NCBI RefSeq assembly: GCF_020882245.1
Contig: NC_083600.1
Span: 13,268,001-13,332,000, forward strand
DNA length: 64,000 nt
From: Rhopalosiphum padi
Taxonomy: Eukaryota; Arthropoda; Insecta; Hemiptera; Aphididae
Direction: 5' to 3'
Notes under the pieces: model-generated
The model's input: only the letters and a program-made list of their open reading frames with translations
What the model was told of the DNA's origin: nothing
Database searches by the model: none
Part shown: piece by piece, positions 13,201 to 23,534 of the stretch
How the letters are laid out: the number at the start of each line of letters is the position of its first letter
Position numbering within the stretch: the first letter of the stretch is position 1
Program-made: the position numbers and the translations under genes

Positions 13201-16200
13201 TTTATTTCATTAAAAAAATAGAAATTAAATCTTTGGTGAAATATAAAATAAAATAATAAATGATAATTGCAAATTTAAAAATATTAACTACAAATGTTTT
13301 GAAAATTGATAATTTTCTATTTTTCTAATTAGCTTTAGATATTATAGATTTATTTAAAAATATAATATTAGAAAAATTCTAAAACAATCTACAAGTTTTT
13401 TCTAAGAAATTGCTTAACAAATATGTAGGTAAGGGTAACTGGATAATTAAAAATTTATATTATTTCATTACAAAGAAAAAATTAAAAAATGGGAGTTAAT
13501 ATATATATATATTATGTATAATTAATTTAGAAGTTAAAGTAGGTTGGAACCTAAAAAGATAAATAATGACTGATTAAAACTAAAACAAAGAATATAAATT
13601 ATAAATGTTTCAATCCAAAAAGCACACCTAAATTTAGAAAAGAATGATACGTATAATACCTACTGGTATACTATTAATTAATATAATTCCACATAAAAAC
13701 AAAATGTTGTTAGAAGAATGTAACTATAGGTACCTACTTACGTAAATTTAAACTTCAGTAAACATTACTTACCTTGCAAAATATTTAGGATATTGATGAA
13801 AGTTAGTTGGTTCGTTAATTTTTTAAGAAAGGAATACTGGCGCAATACGCTAAGCAACATTTTTACTAGTTTCATCCGAAAACATTTTATAATATTGAAT
13901 ACGATCACAAACTTCATTATTCATTGTAGATATTATCATTAATTTCCAATATGAACTTAATACGATAAAGCGGAATAATATTGTCAACTTATCAGTTATC
14001 GTTAGGTAAACACGTACATATATTGTAGTGAACTAGTGACTACATTGTAGTCTGTACGATTTTAGATAAGTAACTTGTTGAGCGACCATCACTTTATGTT
14101 TCTTTTAAAAGAAAATTCGAATCATTTCAGTTCAGTGGCCTAAGATTAATAATTGATGTTGGATTTTCAGGAAGAGATAGAGAATATTTAAATACACATT
14201 TTTTGATGATTTTCAAATTTTCATATCTTTTAATGTGTGCATGCGCAATACAACTTGCATTTTTTTAAATAGCAACGGGTGTTTTCAATATCAAATTCAG
14301 ATTAATCTAATTTTTTAAATCATTTTAACCTCTCAACCATGGCTCTAAAACCAAAAATTAACTGAATGACAATGAACTAAACATTTTGGCATTTTGAATT
14401 TCTTCACGAGCATTTATAACTTTATATTTAAACTTTAAATTAAAGAATTAAATGACAAGAGTAGGTTATATAGTACTCCCCGAATTTGTTTGAACTACTC
14501 ATTTAAGAGTAGGTACAATTTAATAGGTTAATAAGTATCTATTTATATAAACGAGGAACTATTTATTTATTATTTTTAGAAAAGTATTCTGTTATAAATC
14601 ACTTAGAAAAAAAAAACAATAACACGATAGTAAAATATAAATTGGTAATGTTTAAAAATTGAATTTTCTTTGCATAAATATAGGTACCTATTGTTTTAAA
14701 AATAGTAATGTACAAAAAAAGTGTTCTTTTAAATCCTAAAAATCAACAGTGAGAACAAAATATGAACGATGAATTAATAACATCATAAAATTACAAAAAA
14801 TATTACACTTATTTACCATGCAACATTTATTGATTTCAGAAATTGTTTATAACCAACGAAATACATCCATTGATTGTACTTATGTCAAAAAAAAAGTGTG
14901 ATTCGAAATTGTACATATCTGCAGCGTTATTCGAACATAAACGCCGCAATATGCAGGCTGCAAGAAATTATTTTAATGAAGGAATTAGAATACATAAAAA
15001 TTGCAAAAAACTGCGTCTAGAACAATTCAGGATAGAAATACAATTTTTGGTAAACAAAGGTCTGGAATCATCCGACATGGTTGTACAAAAGTATAAAGCA
15101 ACAATCGACCATTTCCACAACGACATAGAACTACACATAACTTTACTAGAAAAGACCTTACAAGTTGAATCCATTAATCATCTTCAATGCATTGTTATGT
15201 TGTGAGTACCTATTATATATATACAATAGTCAATAAATATATGTTGATTTATACATGAGGTTTTTTTTCAAAACATAAATAATAATAATGTTATTTTGTA
15301 ATTACATAATATAGCGATTTTATCAATAGATACCATCAAAATTATCTGATGTGGCATAAAGTTGCATTATTATGTACAGAAGGATACATGCTTGATGAAA
15401 AAATTTCGAGGACTATAAAGTACACCACTAGTTGTGAATACAGAATAAGGTTATTTTAATCAGTATTATTAATTATTGCATGACATATTTTATATTGAAT
15501 TTATAACTGCGAGGGTATACATTTAAAATATCTACCTGCCTATCTTAAAAGTACTAATGATGTTAATGAAAATATTTTTTTTTTTATAATTTAGTCAAGA
15601 AATTATTATAATATAACATTGGTATAAAAAAATTATGTAAAAAAAAAAGTGAAAATATAATATAATATTAAAAATATTGTTTTGTAATGGTTATGAAAAT
15701 ATGGTTAAGAAAATATTTTCAAAAACTTTAGTACTCTTTCTTTTACATAGATAAATGGTAATATAATAACTTATGATCATTACCGTTAAAAGAATCACTC
15801 TGTATTTATTAATTGATTATAAAGGTACCTACATAATAATGATACGGTTTTGTTGTATAGGAGTTGTATCAAATGGTATGAAGAAGGTTTAAGAAAATTA
15901 TTAAATATGGAAAAAAAAAGAAATTTAAATAAATTATTTACTGAATATTTAGTAAAACAATGGATAAGCAGTTCTGTTAAGGATGAGGCAATTAGATGTT
16001 TAGTCAACAGAGCAATGGAACAAGCGTTCCAAAAAGGCCATTTTGAGCTTGGTGGTCTACACAAACCGGATTATTACGTTTATTGGGTACATTTTGTCAA
16101 TACAATAATAAATGTTAAATTTTAAATTATAATTTGTATACGTTTTGTTGTGTTATACTTGTAAAGGCCGAACATACCAATCAAAGACGTCCTGAAATTT

Positions 16201-19171
16201 TAAGAATGGCGATCGATCGCAACAAAGACAACGTTGATGTGTGGGTCGAAGTTTTGAAATATCATACTGAGATCTTTGATAATTATAAATTAGCAAAACA
16301 GGTTTTTGATGACGGTGTCCGGGCATTGGAAGACAAATCATTGCTCTTGTGGGAATTTATGGATTTATATTTGCACAACACCAATTTTTTTCTGGTATGG
16401 TATAATAATTGGTATTTGGTATAATTATGAACATATTTAGCTATTCTTTTCGACTATACTATATTGTCTTACGTACACACAATAAAGTTATATCGATGGT
16501 TGGAAATTATTATGAACTTTATAATATTACGGTATTTTCTCGGCGTTTAATAATCAAAACTTATTTTTATTTTAACAAATAAAAACAATTTTTACAACAA
16601 TTTAAACAGAACGTTATTGTGATAACATATTATTTACAAGAATTACATGCATCTTGATACACATATGTCGGAAAATGATCTTTCGTGCATTTGACGCAGC
16701 AAGAAGCATGATGACAGTAATTTAAGATGTTCTCTTAAATGAGGTAACTAGTTATAACATCATGGTGGAACGAATTACGTAAACAATAAAGCAAATATAA
16801 TATTAAACATACGAGTTACTGTGAAGCGGATCAACACCAAACTGTTCAAATGTCCTAATGTTTTTTCAACTGTTTTTGTTTTATGTCTTTCAACATGGTT
16901 TGCTGTAAGTTTTATCGTTTTTTGCCCATAGCTCGAGCAGTTTTTCGAAGAAGCCGCCGACTACCCATACGAAGAGATTAACGCGGTGTACCGAGTCAAG
17001 TATTTCGAATGGTGCACTTTGTACAACGACCTAGACTCTAGTCGGGAATTGTTCAGCAGATTGATAACCATAGACCCAGATAACAAGAAGTTGTACTTGA
17101 TCATGATAAATTGCGAGATATTGGCCCCTATTGTAGACGTCAATATTGTAAGAAATCTGTATAGCCTCACGTGCTTGAAATTTGGCCCTCAAGAAAATGA
17201 CGTCCGTGAGTATATTTTTATAATATTAATAGTAATATGCATTGTGGCCATTCGACTAATAATTATATTGGGTAGAGGTAGGTACTACCTGTTTTTCTGT
17301 TACTGGTATTTAAACTACCTATTATTCGCATCGATTATGTGCCATTTTTATTCACTTGTGAAAGAAACGTATTATAATTAGTTTCGTGACAAATTCTCCC
17401 AAATATCAACTAATGGGTAATACCTTTGGTTCTTTTCCACTTATTATTTCTCTTTGTAAGCTTATACAACAATTTTTCTAAACCTCCAATTTTTGTATAA
17501 ATAATTAATTTTTGCTACTTTAAATTTAATTATTATTCCAATTTACTACTGAGCATTTATTATGATTTATATTTTATAGTGTTTTTACAAAATGTAATGG
17601 ATGTCATTTCTGCAGTTCAAAAATACATAAAACATATTATATTTAAAAAAATGGTACTTGTTTGTTATCGCTCCGCCAGTATGCCGCATAAAATTTATCG
17701 CCCCGCCAATTAAATAAAATAAACAAAATAATGAATAAATATAAAATATGTATGTATTATTAATAATAAAAAATTTAAAAATAAATGAATAAATATATGT
17801 TTATAAATTTAAAAAATATGTATAAATGCATTAGTAAATAAATAATATAATAATAATTATAGTGGAGGCCAGAACTCGGATATCTTTTAAAATGGTTTTA
17901 AATGCGTCTTGTTTTCCGAGACGTGTTCTCCACATAAATTCTGCTAAATATGATTCCAAAAAATTTCTGTTTGTTCCACGACGCTTTCTATTTCCCCATT
18001 TAGCAGAACCCCACAACCTCTCGATATTTTGTGTAAAAAAAATTAAAAATTAATTTTTCGTATTGGTTTCAAACGATGTCAAAGTTTAATAAAATAACGA
18101 AGCCAGCAGCGTACTAATATGGTTTAATATACAATATACAATAGTTTTTCCATTTCCCAAAATAGATCATCCATCACGAGCTAAATACGATAATTGTAGG
18201 TATAATAACGGCACACTATATGGCGGGGCGATAAATTTTATGCGGCATACTGGCGGAGCGATAACAAACAAGTACCAAAAAAATAAACGACCATTAATTA
18301 TCAAAATATCATTGGTTATATAGTCTCTGCATTGTTTGATGGAATTGTGACTAGTGGTATCCTACCTTTAGCCCATATGGTAAAAGGGACAATAATTTGT
18401 TCCCACGAAAAACGGAGTATGATGTGGTCAATAGGCGTTCGTTATAATTTTTTTTACAGATAATATAAATTGGTCTCCATCTTCCGGCCAATTTTTTGTC
18501 GGTGTATTATTAGTAGGTTAATTTAATTGAAGATTTTTTTTTCCAGTAAATTATATTATTTAACATATGTAAATGAATATATTACTGAGTGCCAAATGCC
18601 CAAATCACGTTGTGTCACTAGTTGAGGCGCGTTTTTAAATAGGATAAGATAAAATATGAACTATGATCAGTTATAAATTATAACTTAAACTATGTTTTAA
18701 ATGGACGGACACTAATATTAAATTACAACGGAGTCAAATATTGCCCACATATGACACTTTTTTGTACAGACTAATTGTTCTAAATTCACCTGTAGTGTCT
18801 CTGTCGAGATAATTGCAAAATATTTAAAGACTAATATTGTATATTTGTATCGTATCGAGCCGCTTTTATTAAATTGCCTAACTTACAGGTTTATGGGCCG
18901 ATTGGATTCAGTTCGAGTTCACATACGGTAAAAGTCCAGACGCCGAAGACACCTATAATGCGACACTTATGCTTGTCAAGCCAGAGTTGATGAGTGCTTT
19001 GGAACACAAGTACCATTTGATGAAAGAAGCTTACAAGTTAGCATTATTAATATGAGTTATAAATACTTTAAATTATTTTAGATTGTAAATTATTATTATA
19101 TTTTCATTTGCAGCAATCGCAATGTTACTATCAATCCAGTTGTTGTTGAAATTCCAGACCCCGAAGAGTAA
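4233..19171 (+). CDS. UTP6: UTP6, U3 snoRNA-associated protein 6 homologue (10 exons)
   Basis: Exons: 4233-4312, 4377-4503, 4600-4755, 14840-15201, 15315-15449, 15861-16086, 16167-16394, 16932-17205, 18889-19036 and 19114-19171 (stop TAA). They total 1794 nt, or 597 residues; human UTP6 is also 597. All introns are GT-AG and every junction keeps frame. The exon 5 donor (AG|GTTATT) is weak but is the frame-consistent one. The ATG has A at -3 and is the first Met after an in-frame TAA at 4191. Residues about 15-95 match the UTP6 N-terminal region (LIKKRKYF, then a KLIKLELRVLEICDNE helix). HAT-type helical repeats follow, for example KLYISAALFEHKRR then AARNYFNEGIRIH (exon 4), SCIKWYEEGLRKLL (exon 6), VDVWVEVLKYH then AKQVFDDGVRAL (exon 7), KYFEWCTLYNDLDSSRELF (exon 8) and LWADWIQFEFTYG (exon 9). 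The family member is a UTP-B subunit of the nucleolar SSU processome, needed for pre-18S rRNA cleavage. The assignment comes from recalled family similarity plus the complete splice model. Confidence 0.95.
6125..6464. repeat. Diverged direct repeat in UTP6 intron 3
   Basis: About 60 bp at 6125-6187 recurs at 6403-6464 in the same orientation. Both copies share the order TTTAA-CTTTTAT-TTATT-ATCAA-TTGATTGATA-GTCT-CATA-GCAGAGA-AAT. Several substitutions and small indels separate them. This is either an old local duplication or two copies of one dispersed repeat. Confidence 0.6.
7971..8191. mobile_element. Fold-back MITE-like palindrome in UTP6 intron 3
   Basis: Two arms of about 98-100 bp are near-perfect reverse complements around a loop of about 20 bp. 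The left arm starts TTAGAGTAAATTTACC and the right arm ends GGTAAATTTACTCTAA. The inner ends are GCTTTTATTGATATTAT and its complement, followed by the TTTAAAGTGAG / CTCACTTTAAA pair. There is no coding capacity. I could not fix a target-site duplication, so the superfamily is unknown. The RNA would form a very long hairpin within the UTP6 pre-mRNA. Confidence 0.75.
8633..8774. mobile_element. Small TIR element with internal tandem repeats
   Basis: A segment of about 142 bp has ends TCGGGC and GCCCGA. It is flanked by similar 8-mers, AAATATTA on the left and AAATATAG on the right (7 of 8 match), a probable target duplication. Inside, a unit of about 43 bp is repeated (from 8662 and 8705), each with ATTACCT near its start and CGAGTTTACAA at its end. 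A third partial CAGTTTACA follows. It is clearly GC-richer than its surroundings and has no open frame. Confidence 0.5.
16395..16931 (+). other. UTP6 intron 7
   Basis: The donor is CTG|GTATGG and the acceptor is GCCCATAG, phase 0. A second AG nine bases downstream (CTCGAGCAG) would remove three residues (LEQ) if used, a possible NAGNAG-like variant. Nothing else is seen in this 537-bp stretch. Confidence 0.7.
17645..18284 (-). mobile_element. Merlin (ISXO2/IS1016-like) DNA transposon, internally deleted
   Basis: The element is 17653-18276 (624 bp), inside UTP6 intron 8. Its terminal inverted repeats are perfect over 56 bp (17653-17708 and 18221-18276), starting GGTACTTGTTTGTTATCGC. A perfect 8-bp target duplication, AAAAAAAT, flanks it at 17645-17652 and 18277-18284; its low complexity weakens that point slightly. 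The interior minus strand, about 17870-18035, encodes the C-terminal part of an ISXO2-type DDE transposase: TQNIERLWGSAKWGN, then ESYLAEFMWRTRLG. Merlin elements are known for 8-9 bp duplications and this transposase. The rest of the transposase is absent, so the copy is non-autonomous. Identical repeats imply recent insertion or conversion. Confidence 0.88.
17865..18037 (-). pseudogene. Merlin transposase C-terminal remnant
   Basis: Read on the minus strand, the frame gives TQNIERLWGSAKWGNRKRRG and then NFLESYLAEFMWRTRLGKQD. The NIER(L/M)W motif carries the last catalytic acidic residue of IS1595/ISXO2-type DDE transposases, and YLAEFMWR is the usual downstream motif. There is no start codon, and the N-terminal zinc ribbon and first DD motifs are missing. 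About 50-55 residues remain of a protein normally near 300. Confidence 0.75.
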
Positions 19172-20330
19172 TAAATAGGTATCTGATAAATTCTTATTAG
19201 GTATATTTTCTTTCTTACGTTTAGCACGTTATTTAATTTAAACGTGTCATATTGGTAATGATTGCTTGTGTTTTAGTTATTAAGTACTCCATTTAACTGT
19301 ACCTATATAATATAATTGATAATTATTATGTTTAAGTTTGTGGGTATATTGTTATATTAGGTTGGGGAAAAATAAAAAAATAAAAAAAAATAAATAGAAT
19401 GTAAGTAAACAAAATAAAATAAATAAATACATACATACATAAATATATATATACAATATTGAATATATTGTATAAGTTTGTATTGTAATATAATCTTAGT
19501 TATGTATTCTAACTGTATCTCTGTATATTTTGGGATCAAGTCTGTTATATTATTAAAAAATAAATGAATAAATATATTATGTATATCTATGTTGTCCTAC
19601 AGACCTATAACACATTTAAAAAATAGTTACATAATATTTACACTTTAAGATTAATTATGACGTATAGTTATGTAACTGATATAAGTACCTTGTTATTTAT
19701 GAATATTGGATACACTGTTTTGATATTTTATTATCGCTGCCCTGGAACAAGCATACAGAGTAAAAAACTTATATTCTTTGTATCCTGTGCAATGTGCCTT
19801 CTAGATTTTTATTTATTATTTAATATTTAAAACTAAAAACGACTATTATACAGTACACACTACCAATGTAGTACTTAAGTACTTAAGTAAAATACAGAAT
19901 ATACCTGATAATGAAATGATGAAATAATAAAATTAATTATATTTATAAATATTAATATGTCTTTTATGTCCATAAAGAATTAATTTATGTAGGATAATAT
20001 TGTACTAGATTTTCAATTATTTTAACTTGGAATACAATTTTTACTAAAAGCAAAAATACATCGAAAATTAAATAAATTAAATTACCTGTCGGTATACTTA
20101 AATAACTTAAAACTAAATAATTTAACTATTTATTTTATTTTTATTTATTACTTATATAATTATATTAATTGAATTCAATATTAGATATTATATTAAGATT
20201 AAACTTATGTAAAATCATGTTTATAATGAAATCTTAAGTGAAGTTAAGAAGTAAAATGTAAAAGATAATGAATAATTCATAATATACTGGCAACGCGGTG
20301 CCCGTCTATTTCATGATTTCATAATGTTCT
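19172..20330. other. UTP6 3' flank, AT-rich, no gene
   Basis: An AATAAA overlaps the UTP6 stop codon (19170-19175), too early to be likely. Another at 19559-19564 is a better position for the poly(A) signal, giving a 3' UTR of roughly 400 bp. The rest is low-complexity AT-rich DNA. Confidence 0.4.
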
Positions 20331-20354
20331 AATTATTAACCTTACAGTCGTGCG

Positions 20355-20507
20355 ATGCGGGCGAGTGGAAATTTCGTCGGCTACGCGGTGGTAGTGCTGC
20401 GGTGGTCGGCCAACCGGGTGACGTCACTAACCACTGTCATAGTGTCATTGGTCTGTTGTGCAGACGTTCTGTTGCATGTAATAGCAATGTCATTTTATAT
20501 ACGATAA
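20355..20507 (+). CDS. Small ORF in a GC-rich island, 50 aa, unidentified
   Basis: This ATG-started frame begins MRASGNFVGYAVVVLRW and ends MSFYIR-TAA, with a hydrophobic middle (LTTVIVSLVCCADVLLHVIA) that could be a membrane segment. It lies in the only GC-rich patch between 19.2 and 29 kb, so the open frame may simply reflect composition. I do not recognise it. A possible acceptor (TTACAG) precedes it at 20347. Confidence 0.15.
   Translation: MRASGNFVGYAVVVLRWSANRVTSLTTVIVSLVCCADVLLHVIAMSFYIR
20419..20426. promoter_or_regulatory. CRE palindrome TGACGTCA in a CpG-rich island
   Basis: A perfect 8-bp CREB/ATF consensus lies within the island at about 20340-20480, where CG dinucleotides are frequent, unlike the flanks. 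This suggests a promoter or enhancer about 1.2 kb beyond the UTP6 end. No TATA box or initiator could be tied to it. Confidence 0.4.
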
Positions 20508-23480
20508 CTGTATTATATATAAAGATATACGTGGTTTATTGAACTTGGTACCTAAAATTTATATTTATGGAAAAAATAAATTCAAATCCAAATTATACGT
20601 TTATAAGAAAATGTGTGTATGGTTGTGATTTTAAAGACTTAGACGAAGTCGTTTAATTAATACAGCTGATATTAAACAAAATATTAGTGATATTTCTAAA
20701 AGTAATAATTGAAAAACCAGGTGCATTACATTACAATACATTCATAATTTTTGGCATTTGTGCTATTCCTTCATTAATAGGGAAGATAGGAAAATTTACG
20801 TTAGTAATATATGAATTAAATAATAATTAAGATCAGTACTGTAATCATGAATGTTATGATATTATTAATAAAAATTGTATTTTATTATTTTTAAAAGTTA
20901 ATAAGTTATGACTAGGTATGTAACTTATAGACGTATTTTATATGAACAACGTTAAAATTAATTATTATTATTTTCACATATTTAATATTTATATCATATA
21001 TTATTGTAATAATTAACAATTTATAACATTGTGAAATACTCTATATTTATTTAATTTATTTGCATTACTTGAATTAAAAAACATTTAAAATATTTTTAAA
21101 ACCATCGCTAATTATCAATAATTCACATATTTTTAATGAACGCATACATTTTAAAATAATGTGTGTACCAGTGTACCTATATCATTGTACTTACTTGATA
21201 ATAAACTGAAAAAATGTTTCGATCTTAATTTTGGCCATTTTGAGGGTATATAATATGTATAACTGAATGATACTGTAAAAACAAATAAACAAACAACGAA
21301 AATTTTTACGCAAAATCATTAAGTATTCAACTAAATCAATTTTGTTTTTTTAGTGTGACTCAAAAACCAATAACCTTAATACTTAAAATGTTTGTATTTA
21401 GTTATATATAATTTTTGTAATTAACATTCAAAATATTTGTTTTTAATTTTTATATAAGCTTCCTTATTATTAGTTAATTTGCAGATTAAAAAATATTATA
21501 CTATATCATCACAATATTTTTTTAAATAAATATTTTATGTTAGAACTTAGAATTGTTGATTGTTTTTTAATGATATTTGTCAAAATCACGAATATTTACG
21601 TAAACGGTTTTGTAGTTAAAAACTCATAGAATGTTTAAAAAAAAAAATAGTGGATTGAAAATGTAATACAATATTTCTCAATTTTCTAATAAGATGTTAT
21701 TGTTAAAATAATAAAAAAAGTTGAGCGTAAATATACACGAATATTTTTTTTATGTTTTATGTTTTTTTTATGTTTGGAATTGAAATTATAACGAAATTGT
21801 ATATTTACATGTTCATTGAACATTGTTCAATTATGATCTTTCATCGAACGATTTTCGTTTTTATCATTTATCATTGTATAAGGGTATAACTAGTATTGCA
21901 GATATTATTAGTATTAATGTTAGATATTGGTAACATTCACTTAAATGTCTGTTTTCGTAATTGTATATAGAGTAGTTCCTATAGCTCATATTTTGTAATT
22001 ATAGATCAAAATTTTTTTTTATGCATAATTTTTATTTTGTAAGTAAACCAAATACGATTAGTCAAATAAAATGTCATTAATGTTTTGATAAACATTGGCA
22101 ATTTGGCAATTTGTATATGTGTGTCTATAGTGCCTATGAAATATGCATGGTATATGCACTATATAAGTGTGTATACTGTATATTATACTATAAACATTAT
22201 ATATATAATATGCTCTCAAGGTGTATCCATTTTTCCACTGTGAAATGATGGTCAAGTCACTGACGTGCGTTCTTGACCTAAATACATTTTTTTTAAACAT
22301 TACCTAATACTCTTTTGAAGACAGTGAAAACATTTTTATCACAATGATATATGTTAAGCATTAGGTACACGTAAACTTAGACTTTGGGAGAGCAGAACAT
22401 TTACAACACAACTATATATTTAGAGTAAACAATTTACATTTATTTTGTATTTTTGTGAAATTTCAGTTATAAATTCATTTTTATGTATTAATGAAGGCGT
22501 TTGCATACCTTAAACAATTTTTATATACATATATCCATTGTCCATTTGCACGCCTATCAAACAGTACATAATATATCAAACAATAATAAGACATAATTAA
22601 TTCGATTAATAAGATTAAATTGGCATTATTGAACAACAATCAACGTTTACGAATTCACGGTCGGTCGTCGATGTATCAATTATATTAAATAATTTAGAAA
22701 AACAATAAGCTTAGCCGCTTAGATAATCTAGATAATTTTTAGACATCATTTTCTATAGTTATAATAAGCTATTAAAGCATTTTTTTTATTTATAATTTTT
22801 TTTATCGACATCAGATCCCAAATAAGTATAACTGAGGATGCTATTTAATATTCATATATTAAGCTTCATAACAATTTCAAAATTCATGATTACATTTTTA
22901 AACTATGTAATCAGTTAAATTAATTATTATTTGTTGGTAGGTATATGGAGTTGTATTGTAAATAATTAATTTTTGTATACTTCTGATACGATCTAGTAAC
23001 GCAACTTGCACAATACAATTTTTAGTATTAATTTACGCTCATAGAGGTCGGTCAAAGAATCTAAAATAAAAGAAAATAAACAGTTATAACTTGGTTTTAC
23101 AAACTTATATAAGTATATATTATATATAACATATTTAACTTTAATTTTTAATTTTATTTGTATGTAAAATGTACTTTAAGTTTTGGTTATACAATTTAAG
23201 CAATTCCACCGTTGTAATTAAAAGTTTTGTTCGAATGTATCATAATAGCATACGTCATTTTAGTCTAATGCTACATGATACATTGATACAAGTGATACAA
23301 CCACGATATTCATCGTATTTTCACATCAGGCTTTTTGAAATAGGATTATAATTTATAATATACAAATAAATGTATATGTGTTATTACATCCTTTTTAGCA
23401 CAATTATTCAAATTCTATAAAATTACATTTGAAATGTTCCATGTTTTACGTATTATGTGGTCCAGCCATTAATCATTATG

Positions 23481-23534
<54 letters not shown>

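Larger units (their letters stand above)
4756..14839 (+). other. UTP6 intron 3, about 10.1 kb
   Basis: The donor is CAT|GTAAGT at 4756 and the acceptor is TTTCAG|AAA ending at 14839; both flanking exons are in phase 0. The other eight introns are 64 bp to 1.7 kb, so this one holds most of the gene's length. Aligned to the family, exon 3 runs directly into exon 4 (EYMEFQSTH then KLFITNEIHP), so no coding exon seems to be missing. The interior is AT-rich with no protein-like frame. It contains a local duplication (6125-6464), a fold-back element (7971-8191), a small TIR element (8633-8774) and simple repeats such as (AATA)n at about 9937-9960. Confidence 0.85.
17206..18888 (+). other. UTP6 intron 8 (contains the Merlin element)
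   Basis: The donor is C|GTGAGT at 17206 and the acceptor is CTTACAG ending at 18888, phase 1. Apart from the Merlin copy it is AT-rich. Removing the element and one duplication copy would leave an ancestral intron of about 1.05 kb. Confidence 0.85.

Noticed and set aside
14968..15174. Minus-strand open frames opposite UTP6 exons (also 16153-16341 and 16961-17170)
   Set aside because: These are antisense shadows of the UTP6 coding exons.
17862..18053. 63-codon plus-strand frame inside the Merlin element
   Set aside because: It is the complement of the transposase remnant, which reads on the minus strand.
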